51,139 nt of DNA from an uncultured bacterium (GCA_905214615.1 CAJMMX010000006.1:1-51139), one strand, 5' to 3'. Shown: positions 18,488-27,406, counted from the stretch's first letter. Notes: generated by a model from the letters alone, not told the origin. Made by a program: numbers and translations.

Positions 18488-18517
18488 AATTATAAACTAC
18501 TTTATAATTTTTGCTAA
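18488..18517 (-). promoter_or_regulatory. hicAB promoter with overlapping perfect palindrome
   Basis: Minus-strand promoter TTAGCA (18512-18517), 17 nt, TATAAT (18489-18494). The -10 lies inside a perfect 9-4-9 palindrome, AATTATAAA / TTTATAATT (18488-18509), a likely HicB operator. The AT-rich block contrasts with the surrounding high GC. Confidence 0.7.
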
Positions 18518-18531
18518 CCAGTTAATAAATA

Positions 18532-19806
18532 TTACTGGCGTTGCTTGGGCTCGGTGACGATGGCTCGGACAATGCGGGGGCGATCGGTGAGGTCGTGGAC
18601 GATACGCACGTCCGAAAGGCCTGCTTGACGACAGAGCTCGGCCGCGGCGTCGAGCGCGCCCTCGTAGAGCTCGCAGGCAAACAGGCCGCCGGCACGCAGC
18701 ATGTAGGGCGCCGCGTTGAGCAGGCGGCGGAAGATATCGAGACCGTCGGCACCGCCCTCGAGCGCCAGATCGGGCTCAAAGTCCTTGACCTCATGCGGCA
18801 GCGAGCGCATGACGTCGGTCGGGATGTAAGGTGGGTTGGAGACGAGCACATCAAAGGTGCCCCACTCTTCGCGGGGAATGGAACTCACCAGGTTTGTGAG
18901 GCTGAAGGCGACCTCGTCGGACGTGAGGCCAAGCGCATCACGGTTTTTGGTGGCCAGATCGATGGCGCGCGGCTCGATATCGGTAGCAGTGCAGGTAACG
19001 TGGCCGCGGCGCTCCCAGGCAAGGGAGAGCGAAATGCAGCCCGTGCCGCAGCCGACCTCGAGAACGCGGGCAGTGCGGGGCTCGGCTGGGGCAGATACGT
19101 TGGCCTCGGCGGCATCTTGCGCGGGAGTCGCCTGTTGGTCGTTGTCCTCAATGGCGATGCCGTATTCGTCGAGCTCGGGCTCGGGGGTTTCCATGGCCTC
19201 TGCTTCTGCCGCTTCGGCTTCTGCCGCCTGCGCGGCGGCTTCCTCGGCCTCGCGATCGGCCAGTTCCTCGGCATAAGCGCGACTGCCCAGCACATCGCCG
19301 CCTAGCGCCGCCTCGTCGGCAGCTGTGAGGTTGGCGGCACGGCGCTCGGCCGTCGCTCGCTCGTCGGCCAATGCGGCCTCGGCCTTGCGTGCCTCCTCGA
19401 CCTCATCGTTCCAAGGCAGCTCAACACGCTGACGGGCAGCGGCCTCGGGGCTCAGTACCTCGGCATCCAGATAATTGAGGACTTCCTCGACGAGCATCTC
19501 GGTCTCGGGGCGCGGAATGAGCACACCGGGGGCGCACACGACGTCGATCATGCGAAACTGCGTGCTGCCCGTGATGTATTGCAGCGGCTCGCCCTTAGCG
19601 CGGCGGACAACGGCCGCATGCATGGTCTCGAGCTGGGCCGCGTTAAGCGTCTCGTCCATACGCATATATAGGTCAATGCGCGCCAGGCCCGTGGCGGCGC
19701 ACAGCAGCCACTCGGCAGAAAGACGGGGGTGCTCCTCGCCGCGCTCGGCCAGGTACTCCTTGGTCCACTCGAGACAACGCTTGATGGTCCAAATCTCGTT
19801 TGCCAT
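18532..19806 (-). CDS. prmC: Release factor glutamine methyltransferase with a large insertion
   Basis: N5-glutamine methyltransferase acting on the GGQ motif of release factors. 424 aa versus about 280 in the family. N-terminal helical domain (1-115, with PLQYITGSTQF and GVLIPRPETE), then about 130 residues of Ala/Glu-rich low-complexity sequence (115-245), then the SAM-binding domain (VGCGTGCISLS at 251-261, catalytic NPPY at 324-327, FEPDLALEGGADGL). The insertion sits between the two domains and keeps frame, so the enzyme is probably functional with a long charged linker. ATG at 19804-19806 with GAGGGGAGGG upstream. Downstream of prfA, its substrate gene. Confidence 0.9.
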   Translation of the reverse strand: MANEIWTIKRCLEWTKEYLAERGEEHPRLSAEWLLCAATGLARIDLYMRMDETLNAAQLETMHAAVVRRAKGEPLQYITGSTQFRMIDVVCAPGVLIPRPETEMLVEEVLNYLDAEVLSPEAAARQRVELPWNDEVEEARKAEAALADERATAERRAANLTAADEAALGGDVLGSRAYAEELADREAEEAAAQAAEAEAAEAEAMETPEPELDEYGIAIEDNDQQATPAQDAAEANVSAPAEPRTARVLEVGCGTGCISLSLAWERRGHVTCTATDIEPRAIDLATKNRDALGLTSDEVAFSLTNLVSSIPREEWGTFDVLVSNPPYIPTDVMRSLPHEVKDFEPDLALEGGADGLDIFRRLLNAAPYMLRAGGLFACELYEGALDAAAELCRQAGLSDVRIVHDLTDRPRIVRAIVTEPKQRQ

Positions 19807-20198
19807 GGGGCCCTCCCCTCTTAAGCGCCGGACGGCGCGCGAATGTCGGAGCAGATTGTAAGCGAGGCCAGCGCTTGGCAAGGGGCGATTGAAGGCGATT
19901 ATCGAGAATCAGCCCAGAATTTTGCACCGAGCTCGCTCAAAGTGTTCATTCGCTGACGTCTAAATTTGCATTCGTCAAGCTTTTGGCAAGGTTGCCCCAA
20001 AACTGACCAATATCTAACCAAGAACTTGCCAAATCACTTGACGCGCGACGCACCAAAAAGGACCCCGCGACTTCTTGGACGATTTTTCGAGCAATATTTT
20101 CAATAGCAGATGTACACCGTTAATTGCTTTAAGCAGGTAAGCAGCTCAAAGGCCATCACAGCTGATTGAATAACACCTCAAAGCAATATGCCCAACCT
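19807..20198. other. AT-richer intergenic stretch with an interrupted inverted repeat
   Basis: No gene found. It contains a two-part inverted repeat: CGTCAAG (19973-19979) with CTTGACG (20037-20043), and TTGGCAAG (19983-19990) with CTTGCCAA (20025-20032), separated by 34 nt. The segment 19930-20190 is noticeably lower in GC than the flanks. Nothing else recognisable. Confidence 0.5.
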
Positions 20199-20402
20199 GG
20201 TCATTTAAGAACGTCCCCAATGACCACCTCTAAGGCGCCGCAGGTTGAGCATAAGTCAGCGAAAACGCCCCTAAGCGAGCAAGGTGACGTGAAATGAAAG
20301 GGCGCTGACCTTCTGGTCGCGCCCTTGAAATTGAACGTCAGATTGCCGCTTAGGGGCGTTTGCAGCGTCGAGCCGTTACGGCGTTTGGTAAAACGCCGTA
20401 AC
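20199..20402 (-). repeat. Dispersed structured element, copy 2
   Basis: Follows prfA on the minus strand. Stem 1: 12 perfect pairs (20375-20386 with 20391-20402), ending exactly at the prfA stop codon. Stem 2: 15 perfect pairs (20263-20277 with 20347-20361), bulged A 20278, GCAA with TTGC, the same 2x2 internal loop as copy 1, TGACGT/ACGTCA, AAGGGCGC/GCGCCCTT and apical GACC-TTCT-GGTC. Third stem GGTCATT...AATGACC near 20199-20225. The basal stem 2 sequence is unrelated to that of copies 1 and 3 yet fully paired. Confidence 0.75.
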
Positions 20403-21470
20403 TTAGACTGCCTGTGCCAGCTTCTCGGCACGCTCGGCGGCGGCGAGCGCCTCGATGACGGTGCCGAGCTGGTCGCCCAGGAGGACGCCGTTGTAGGTGG
20501 AGTTGAAGCCGATGCGGTGATCGGTCACGCGGTCCTGGGGCTGGTTGTAGGTACGGATCTTCTCGGAACGGTTGCCGTGGCCGATCTGGCTCTGGCGCTC
20601 GGCACCGAGCTCCGCCTGCTGCTTCTCGAGCTCCATCTCGTACAGACGGGCGCGCAGCATCTGCATGCAGACTTCGCGGTTCTGGATCTGGGAGCGCTGT
20701 TCCTGCGACTGCACCACGGTGTTGGTGGGCAGGTGGGTGATGCGCACGGCGGAGTAGGTGGTGTTAACGCACTGACCGCCAGGGCCGGAGGCACAGTAGG
20801 TATCGATGCGCAGGTCGGACTGGTTGATCTGAACGTCGATCTCCTCGGCCTCGGGAAGCACGGCGACGGTTGCCGTGGAGGTCTGGATGCGACCCTGGGA
20901 CTCGGTCTTGGGAACGCGCTGGACGCGGTGCACGCCGGACTCGAACTTCATGACGGAGTAGACGCGGTCGCCCTCGACCTTGAACTCGATGGACTTAAAG
21001 CCGCCGGCCTCGCTGGGGCTGGAGTCGAGCACGGTGGTCTTCCAGCCGCGCGACTCGCAGAAGCGCTGATACATCTTGTACAGATCGCCGGCAAAGATAG
21101 CCGCCTCGTCGCCACCGGCGGCGGAGCGAATCTCGACGATGGTGTTCTTGTCGTCGTTGGGGTCGCTCGGGATGAGCATGTACTTAATGTCTTCCTCGAG
21201 CTGGGGAAGCTTAGCCTCGTTTTCGGAGATGTCCATCTGGAGCATCTCCTTCTCATCGGCATCGGTCGTATCGTGGAGCATTTCCTTGGCAGCCTCGATG
21301 TCATCGAGCGCGCCGATGTACTCGCGCGAGGCGGCGATGAGGTCGGACTGGTGCGCGTACTCCTTGTTGAGACGCGTGAACTCCTTGATGTCGGAGGCAA
21401 CGGCCGGGTCGGAAAGCTTCTTCTCGAGCTCCTCATAGGCCTTGATGATCTTTTCGAGCTTGTCGCGCAT
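20403..21470 (-). CDS. prfA: Peptide chain release factor 1
   Basis: 355-aa class I release factor for UAA/UAG. GGQ at 231-233 in ASGPGGQCVN; HRVQRVPKTESQGRIQTS and SEKIRTYNQPQDRVTDHRIG are RF1 hallmarks. Intact, ATG start with GGAG (AAAGGAGTCCC-type site) upstream. Located upstream of prmC, which modifies its GGQ glutamine; the two are separated by about 600 bp including a structured element, so co-transcription is uncertain. Confidence 0.96.
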   Translation of the reverse strand: MRDKLEKIIKAYEELEKKLSDPAVASDIKEFTRLNKEYAHQSDLIAASREYIGALDDIEAAKEMLHDTTDADEKEMLQMDISENEAKLPQLEEDIKYMLIPSDPNDDKNTIVEIRSAAGGDEAAIFAGDLYKMYQRFCESRGWKTTVLDSSPSEAGGFKSIEFKVEGDRVYSVMKFESGVHRVQRVPKTESQGRIQTSTATVAVLPEAEEIDVQINQSDLRIDTYCASGPGGQCVNTTYSAVRITHLPTNTVVQSQEQRSQIQNREVCMQMLRARLYEMELEKQQAELGAERQSQIGHGNRSEKIRTYNQPQDRVTDHRIGFNSTYNGVLLGDQLGTVIEALAAAERAEKLAQAV

Positions 21471-21679
21471 GGCGGGACTCCTTTATATGCGTGAAGGTGA
21501 AAATCGGCAGAGTTGATGGGGCGCGCGGCGCCGCTGCGGGGGTAAGCCCGGCTAGAACATGTCGATCTTCAGATACATGCGCATCCCTTCGCGTATGGGG
21601 TACATAGTTGCGGTCTAACCCATACATGATAGCGTGCGCAGGCAAACCTGCATATAACCCGCACGGAATGAGTGGACAT

Positions 21680-21733
21680 AGCCGTTGGGGACGTTCATTA
21701 ACGACTAGTCGTTTAAGAACGTCCCCAACGGCT
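21680..21733. repeat. 54-bp nested palindrome (GGGGACGTTC family)
   Basis: Outer arms of 17 perfect pairs (21680-21696 with 21717-21733, AGCCGTTGGGGACGTTC type) enclose a second perfect palindrome AACGACT/AGTCGTT (21700-21713). It shares the 20-nt string starting GTCGTTTAAGAACGTCC with structured element copy 1, showing the two families exchange modules. The remaining 21471-21761 gap has no gene. Confidence 0.75.
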
Positions 21734-21760
21734 AACAAAGGGACTGTCGCTTTGTCACAT
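21734..21760. repeat. CAAAGGGACTGTCCCTTTG short palindrome, copy 1
   Basis: ACAAAGGGACTGTCgCTTTGT, one mismatch. It sits directly after the nested palindrome and before the M20 peptidase stop. Other copies of this REP-like family are at 28448, 34664 and 45808. Confidence 0.7.
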
Positions 21761-21761
21761 T

Positions 21762-23189
21762 CTAGAGCGTTTGAAGCAGAGCGATGAAAAAGCGTACGCC
21801 CTGGAGGTAGGCGCGGCGGGTGATGCGCTCGTTGGTGCCGTGGACACCGCGCTCGCACTCGTCATCGTCTACCACAAAGGCCGAGAAGCGAATGCACTCG
21901 GGGCAAATGCGCTGGTAGTTGGCAGCATCGGTCGCGCCAATCACGGTCGAGGGAACGATACCGATAGGAGCTCCGCCCGCCGCTGATGATCCGTTTTCCT
22001 CCGTCCCCTCTGGATCACGGAAATAGCGGGCGGCGATGGCGCGGACGGTCTCGAGTCCCGGTCCGCCGATGCGCGGAGACGGCGAGGGTTCGGAGCTGCC
22101 AGGACCGAGCTCGATCTCGACACGGTCGGCGAGCCCCGCCTCGGCAACGGCGACGCGGCAGCAGGCCACGACATCGGCCACACTCGTGCCCTCGAGCATG
22201 CGGAAATTGATATTGGCCCACATATCCTGCGGCATCACGTTAGCACCGGTGCTACCGCCCTCGATTTGGGTCGGTGCACAGGTGGTGGTCACGAGCGGAT
22301 AGAGCTTCTTGCTGGCGAGGCACTCGCGCACGATGGCGTCCTTGTTGGAAGCAATCTCGTCGGCCGTGTAGAGCTCCAGCTCGACGAGCTGTGCGGCAAG
22401 CAGGTCCGTGACGAGCGTCGGCCACTCGATATCGCAGATTGCGGTGATGGCACGGCTCAACACCTCGAGCGGCGTGCCGCCGTAGGGGTTGGAAGAATGC
22501 CCACCCGCGCTCTTTGTCTTGAGCACAATGTCGGCATAACCCTTCTCAGCCAGGTCGGCGTGCATGAGCCAACCCTCGCCCGCGTTGTACTCGGCAGCCG
22601 AAACAATACGGTAGTCACCCTCGTCGATCAGATATTCAAGTTCAACACCGCGCTCCTCGAGCACGCGGCCGATAGCTCCAGCGCCGTACTGCGTGGTTTC
22701 CTCGTCCTGGCCAAAGGCGAGCAACAGCGAACGCTTGTGCTCCCAGCCGTGCGCCAACGCATACTCAACCGCCTCGAGAATGCCTGCGACCTGATCCTTC
22801 ATGTCGATAGCGCCGCGACCCCAAATGTAGGTGTCGTCCACCTGTCCGCTAAAGGGGGCGTGCGTCCAGTCGGCCTCGGCACCCGGCACCACGGGGACCA
22901 CGTCCATGTGGCCCATGAGCATGACGGGTTTGAGGGCGGAGTCGGAACCGCCAAGCGTCACCAACAGCGAGTGGTCGATAAGCTCGACCTCGCCCGCCGC
23001 AAACACGCGCGGCCAGGCCTGCTGCATATAGGCGCGCAGGTCGTCGAAGGGCTGCCAGTCCACCGCCTCGGCATCCATGCTCGAGATGGTCGGAAACGAC
23101 AGCACGCGGCCCAAGCGCTCGCACGCGCCGGCCTCGTCCATATCGGCAAAATCGTCCTCATGCGCAAAGAAGCGCCAAACCTCGGCCAT
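21762..23189 (-). CDS. M20 family metallopeptidase
   Basis: 475-aa di-zinc hydrolase, probably a dipeptidase/carboxypeptidase (PepV/CPS-like or ArgE/DapE-like). Metal and catalytic residues: H94 and D96 in MGHMDVVPV, D129 in GRGAIDMKDQ, E163-E164 in QDEETTQYG. The dimerisation domain contains KSAGGHSSNPYGG. It follows the amino-acid ABC importer by 71 nt, with a GC hairpin between, suggesting peptide or acyl-amino-acid turnover linked to uptake. Substrate not predictable. Confidence 0.85.
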   Translation of the reverse strand: MAEVWRFFAHEDDFADMDEAGACERLGRVLSFPTISSMDAEAVDWQPFDDLRAYMQQAWPRVFAAGEVELIDHSLLVTLGGSDSALKPVMLMGHMDVVPVVPGAEADWTHAPFSGQVDDTYIWGRGAIDMKDQVAGILEAVEYALAHGWEHKRSLLLAFGQDEETTQYGAGAIGRVLEERGVELEYLIDEGDYRIVSAAEYNAGEGWLMHADLAEKGYADIVLKTKSAGGHSSNPYGGTPLEVLSRAITAICDIEWPTLVTDLLAAQLVELELYTADEIASNKDAIVRECLASKKLYPLVTTTCAPTQIEGGSTGANVMPQDMWANINFRMLEGTSVADVVACCRVAVAEAGLADRVEIELGPGSSEPSPSPRIGGPGLETVRAIAARYFRDPEGTEENGSSAAGGAPIGIVPSTVIGATDAANYQRICPECIRFSAFVVDDDECERGVHGTNERITRRAYLQGVRFFIALLQTL

Positions 23190-23212
23190 GACATCCTTTC
23201 GATTGTGACGAC

Positions 23213-23237
23213 AAAGGCCGCCCCACGGGAGCGGCCC
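23213..23237 (-). terminator. Stem-loop between importer ATPase and M20 peptidase
   Basis: GGCCGC / GCGGCC stem (23216-23221 with 23231-23236) followed by TTTG on the minus strand. Likely a partial terminator or processing stem allowing lower expression of the peptidase. Confidence 0.45.
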
Positions 23238-23260
23238 TGCAACGTAGGCGTTTGCGCCGG

Positions 23261-24046
23261 TTATTTGTCCTCGAGATAGCGAGAGAGGAACTCGCGAGTG
23301 CGCTGGTGCTTGGGATTGCCGAAGAGCTCGGCCGGCGCGGCGTCCTCGAGTACCACGCCCTTGTCCATAAAGACCACGCGGTCGGATACGGTTCGGGCAA
23401 AGGCCATCTCATGCGTGACGACGACCATGGTCATGCCGTCGGCAGCGAGCTTGCGCATGACCTCGAGCACCTCGCCCACGATCTCGGGGTCGAGCGCCGA
23501 GGTCGGCTCGTCAAACAGCATGATCTGCGGATTCATGCACAGGGCACGAGCGATGGCCACACGCTGCTTTTGACCACCGGACAGGCGACCCACGGCGGCG
23601 TGCGCGAACTTTTCGAGTCCCACGCTCGCCAGATGCTCCATCGCGACCTTCTCGGCCTCGGCCTTGCTCATCTTTTTGAGCGTGACGGGCGCGAGCGTGC
23701 AGTTGTCGAGCACGTCCATATTGTTGAACAGGTTGAAGCCCTGGAACACCATGCCGATGTCCTCGCGCAGCTTATTGATATTGCAGCGCTCGGCCGTAAG
23801 GTCCTGGCCGTGGAACCAGATGTGGCCCGCGTCCGGGGTCTCGAGCAGGTTGAGGCAGCGCAGGAAGGTCGACTTGCCCGAGCCCGAGGCGCCGATAATG
23901 GTGACGACCTCGCCGGGATTGACAGCGAGGTCGATGCCCTTAAGCACCTCGAGCGAGCCAAAGCTCTTGCGCAGGCCCTCGACGCGGATAAGCGGCTCAT
24001 TGGTCTGTGCGGCGGCCGCGGTGCCGGTAGTGGCGGTATCTGCCAT
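23261..24046 (-). CDS. Polar amino-acid ABC importer, ATPase
   Basis: 261-aa ATPase of the GlnQ/HisP type. Walker A GASGSGKST (52-60), Q-loop MVFQGFNLF, signature LSGGQKQRVAIARAL, Walker B MLFDEPTSALD, H-loop VVTHEM. An extra polar, Ala/Thr-rich stretch of about 18 residues precedes the ABC domain. ATG at 24046 has GAGGAG upstream; 22 nt after the permease stop. Powers uptake with the next two genes. Confidence 0.93.
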   Translation of the reverse strand: MADTATTGTAAAAQTNEPLIRVEGLRKSFGSLEVLKGIDLAVNPGEVVTIIGASGSGKSTFLRCLNLLETPDAGHIWFHGQDLTAERCNINKLREDIGMVFQGFNLFNNMDVLDNCTLAPVTLKKMSKAEAEKVAMEHLASVGLEKFAHAAVGRLSGGQKQRVAIARALCMNPQIMLFDEPTSALDPEIVGEVLEVMRKLAADGMTMVVVTHEMAFARTVSDRVVFMDKGVVLEDAAPAELFGNPKHQRTREFLSRYLEDK

Positions 24047-24068
24047 GATGATTCTCCTCGTCTTGAGC

Positions 24069-25217
24069 CTAGTTGGAGCTGGGCAGCGTTGCCGGGGCCT
24101 CGGCGCCAAGCTTTTTGCCAAAGGCCTCGAGCAGGCGGCTCGCCACGAGCGTCAGGATCAGGTAGACCACGAGCGCCACGCAGTAGACCTCCATCTGGCG
24201 GTAGTACACGCCGGCGACCGTGGTAGTAGCGTACATGAGGTCAAACACGCCGATGACCGAAAGCACCGACGAATCCTTGATGTTGATGATGAGCTCGTTG
24301 GTGAGCGCCGGAATCGCATTTTTAATGCCCTGGGGGAACACGACCTTGCGCATGGCTTGCCACTGTGACAGACCCAGCGAGCGCGCTGCCTCGGCCTGAC
24401 CGGGGTCGATGGACTCGATGCCGCCGCGCAGGACCTCCATCATGTAGGCGGTAGAGTTGAGCGAGATGGTGACGAGGCCGGCAGTGAAGGTACTCCAGAT
24501 CTGGTTGGCCTGGGCGGTCTCGAAGCCCATGCCGCGCAAAACGGTGAAGCCCGCGTAATAGATGAGTAGGCCCTGGACCATCATGGGCGTGCCACGCACG
24601 ATGGTGGAGTAGATGGTCGCAAAGCCGCGGCCGACACTCTTAAAGAAGCGCACCAGGTCGTTGTCCACGCGATCGAAGGTCTGAATGCGCAAAAACACAA
24701 AGAGCAGCGCAAGGAAAAAAGCGATGACGGTACCGAAGGTCGCAAGTGCGATGGTGATCTCGATGCCGCGGATAAAGAAGTCCCCGCTCTTGTAGGTCAT
24801 GTAGACCAGGCTCGACAAAAAGTCGCTGGGGTTGGAGTCCGAGACAATACTCACCTGCACCAGGTCGATAAACGACATGACGCAGCGGTCGACAAAGAAG
24901 ATCGCCGCGATGACGACCACGACATAGCTGCCCAGGCGCGCGCCGCGACGGAAACGCTCGGATGCAAACGGTGACTTTTCGCGATAGTCGCTCCAGTGCA
25001 TAACCTTGGTGACGAGCGCTGCCGCCGACACGACGATCCAGGCCCAAAGAATCGCCCAAAGGCAATCTTGGAAGATGCCGGTGGGCGCCAAAAAGCTCAG
25101 CGGCGTGGGGTTGCGCTGGCTAAATGCCAAGCCGAGCGCCGCGATAACGCTCGTGCCCAGGTACACATAACGGTGGTCGGCCTTGATAAAGGAGGCCAGA
25201 CGATTGATGCCTTTCAT
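24069..25217 (-). CDS. Polar amino-acid ABC importer, permease
   Basis: 382-aa His/Glu/Gln/Arg-type permease. The C-terminal half holds the transport domain with the EAA loop EAARSLGLSQWQAMRKVVFPQ and SLNSTAYMMEVLRGGI. The N-terminal 130 residues add two or three extra membrane spans not found in short HisM/GlnP permeases. Starts 9 nt after the binding-protein stop. Confidence 0.9.
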   Translation of the reverse strand: MKGINRLASFIKADHRYVYLGTSVIAALGLAFSQRNPTPLSFLAPTGIFQDCLWAILWAWIVVSAAALVTKVMHWSDYREKSPFASERFRRGARLGSYVVVVIAAIFFVDRCVMSFIDLVQVSIVSDSNPSDFLSSLVYMTYKSGDFFIRGIEITIALATFGTVIAFFLALLFVFLRIQTFDRVDNDLVRFFKSVGRGFATIYSTIVRGTPMMVQGLLIYYAGFTVLRGMGFETAQANQIWSTFTAGLVTISLNSTAYMMEVLRGGIESIDPGQAEAARSLGLSQWQAMRKVVFPQGIKNAIPALTNELIINIKDSSVLSVIGVFDLMYATTTVAGVYYRQMEVYCVALVVYLILTLVASRLLEAFGKKLGAEAPATLPSSN

Positions 25218-25226
25218 GCTGCCTCC

Positions 25227-26153
25227 CTATGCCGGCTGACGGTCGAGGCACGCGTCCCACATTTGGTCGCGCTCCTCTTGGCTAATGCCCTTGAGTGTCT
25301 TGTCGATGAGCTTAAGCAGTTTGTCCGATCCCTTGCGGCAACCGACATTCGCCGTGACCTCCTGCTTAAAGCCCTCGCCCTCGGCAAAGTGGATGGGGAC
25401 GATACCGGGATTTTGGGCCATATAGCCCTTTTCGTTCTCAGTGTTGTAGGTCACGGCGTCGCACGTGCCCTGCAGCAGATTCGAGAACACCGTGGGGACC
25501 GAATCGACCGGGTTCTTGTGCACAACGCCCGGAATCTCGTCGATGACGGTATCGAGCATGGTGTCCTTTTGGCCGAGCACCGTGGCACCGCTGAAGTCGC
25601 TGAGCTTGGTGGCGTTTTGGTAGGGCGAGCCCTCTTTTACGAACAGGCCAAAGTAGCCAATGAAGTACGGGTCGGAAAAGCCGACGGACTCCTCGCGCTC
25701 GGGCGTGGCGCTCATGCCGGCGATGATGAGGTCAATCTGGCCGTTGTTGAGCGAGTCGATAAGGCCCGAGAAGCTCTGCTTGACGGCAACGGGCTCGCCG
25801 CCGAGAGCCTTGCAGACGATCTTGGCGATCTGCACGTCGTAGCCATCGGCGTAGGCTCCCTGCACGTTATCGATGGGGATCGTGAACTCGCTGGCCTCGG
25901 AAACCTGCCAGTTGTACGGGGCGTAGGCCGCCTCCATGCCAATGCGGATCTTATCCTTGCCGATCACAGAATCGGACAGGTCGTCGCGACCGCCGCCCGT
26001 CGTGGACTGAACTACTTCCAGCGTGGAGGGACGCTGGCAGCCGGCAAGTGCGCCGGCGACGACAGAAGCGCTCGCAGCGAGAGCGCTACCCAAAAAGATG
26101 CGACGGCTGCATACCGGCTGTGGATGCGCGTCGCGTTGATGGGGAGAATGCAT
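25227..26153 (-). CDS. Amino-acid-binding lipoprotein of the ABC importer
   Basis: 308-aa extracellular solute-binding protein, family 3. Twin-arginine-like SRRIFLG (16-22) before the hydrophobic core and lipobox LAGC with lipid-anchored C39, so it may be Tat-exported and anchored to the outer membrane face. Then IRIGMEAAYAPYNW, IAGMSATPEREESVGFSDPY, the classic family 3 segments. Preferred start at 26153 has GGAAGG; the longer frame to 26225 lacks support. Ligand likely a polar amino acid. Confidence 0.9.
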   Translation of the reverse strand: MHSPHQRDAHPQPVCSRRIFLGSALAASASVVAGALAGCQRPSTLEVVQSTTGGGRDDLSDSVIGKDKIRIGMEAAYAPYNWQVSEASEFTIPIDNVQGAYADGYDVQIAKIVCKALGGEPVAVKQSFSGLIDSLNNGQIDLIIAGMSATPEREESVGFSDPYFIGYFGLFVKEGSPYQNATKLSDFSGATVLGQKDTMLDTVIDEIPGVVHKNPVDSVPTVFSNLLQGTCDAVTYNTENEKGYMAQNPGIVPIHFAEGEGFKQEVTANVGCRKGSDKLLKLIDKTLKGISQEERDQMWDACLDRQPA

Positions 26154-26287
26154 AATCTGCCTTCCCTGTTGAATCGTATGCTGACGACTTAACAGGATAT
26201 ACGCCAGCGACCAGCAGCGCAGCACAAGCTCGAAAAATTAATAGACACACGGTAGTCATTGGGAGCGTCGATGTTTTGGCAATGCCA

Positions 26288-26433
26288 GCAGGCGCCACCC
26301 AGAGCGAACAAGTTAGCATGAAAAAGGCAAGGCATAGACCTTCTGGTCATGCCTTGCCTTTTGAATGACAAATTGTCGCTCTGGGCGGCGCGCAGCGTCG
26401 ACCGGTCCGCCGTTCGTCAGAACGGCGGAACCT
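26288..26433 (-). repeat. Dispersed structured element, copy 3
   Basis: Follows the aldose epimerase on the minus strand with 1 nt between stop codon and stem 1 (26403-26415 with 26420-26432, one mismatch, loop GTCA). Stem 2: 15 pairs (26293-26307 with 26376-26390, one G-U), bulged A, ACAA/TTGT, weaker internal helix, a longer upper helix of 14 pairs (AAAAGGCAAGGCAT type) and the same bulge plus GACC-TTCT-GGTC apex. The most diverged copy, preserving shape over sequence. Confidence 0.7.
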
Positions 26434-27327
26434 CTAGAGCAAGGTGGCGCTAAAGCTGCGGACGTCCGTCTCGCCCGGCGCCAGCGTGATGGTGTTGACC
26501 TTGTGCTCAAAAACATCGTCCTCGGTGTCCATGGTGGTATGACCGGTCCAGGGCTCGAGCGCCACAAACGGAGCGTCGTTGGCGGCAGACCACACGCCAA
26601 TGTACTTAAAGCCCTCAAAGTCGATCTTGACGCCGTGGCCCGACTTGCGGCCGCGCAGTGTGAGCGTGGAGCCCGGAGTATCGGTGAACATGATGGCATC
26701 GTTATCGAAGCTGCGGTGCGTGATGGGCAGCACGTCCGAGTTATCGGGAGCCTTGTAGCTACCCTCGAACGTCATAAGACCGTCGGGCGTGATGATGGGA
26801 GCCTCGTTGGTCCAAGCCTCGGTAAACGCCAACTCGTAATCCTCGAACGCCTCGTCCTCGGCACCGGGGACGGGCACGTTAAATGCGGGGTGGCCGCCCA
26901 CCGAGAACGGCAGGTCCACGTCGCCGGTGTTGGTGACGGCGAAGGTCTGCGTGAGGGTGGCGTCGCCGGTCAAGGCATAGGTCATGTTGAGCTTAAAGTG
27001 GAAGGGGAACGCCTTGAGCGACTCAGGCGTGTCAGTGATCTCGTAGGTAACGGACGAGCCGTCCTCGGAGACCTCGACCAGCTTGTGCTCGACGATGCGC
27101 GCGAGGCCGTGGCGCGGCATCTCGCAGGTGCCGGCTGCAGACGTCGCTGTGTTGTTGCGCAGCGAGCCCACAATGGGGAACAGGATGGGCGCATGCTTGC
27201 CCCAAAAGGCGGGGTCGCCCTGCCACAGATACTCGTTGCCGTTGAGGGCAAGGCTCGTGAGCTGGGCGCCCATGGAATCGATGGCCGCGGTGAGGCCGCC
27301 GCGCTTGATGGTAGTGACGGTGGACAT
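26434..27327 (-). CDS. Aldose 1-epimerase family protein
   Basis: 297-aa galactose mutarotase-like protein (LacX/YihR-like subgroup). WQGDPAFWGKHAPILFPIVG is the subgroup signature; the catalytic His is likely in GGHPAFNVPV and the Glu in VALEPWTG. Interconverts sugar anomers in the cytoplasm; the substrate is not clear. ATG at 27327 with GGAGGAAG. Monocistronic, ending in structured element copy 3. Confidence 0.88.
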   Translation of the reverse strand: MSTVTTIKRGGLTAAIDSMGAQLTSLALNGNEYLWQGDPAFWGKHAPILFPIVGSLRNNTATSAAGTCEMPRHGLARIVEHKLVEVSEDGSSVTYEITDTPESLKAFPFHFKLNMTYALTGDATLTQTFAVTNTGDVDLPFSVGGHPAFNVPVPGAEDEAFEDYELAFTEAWTNEAPIITPDGLMTFEGSYKAPDNSDVLPITHRSFDNDAIMFTDTPGSTLTLRGRKSGHGVKIDFEGFKYIGVWSAANDAPFVALEPWTGHTTMDTEDDVFEHKVNTITLAPGETDVRSFSATLL

Positions 27328-27406
27328 GCTACTTCCTCCAATAGTAAACAACGGTGTCGAGGGCTATTGTCCCACTCTTGACGGCAAGGAGAAGCGACAG
27401 GCGCAG

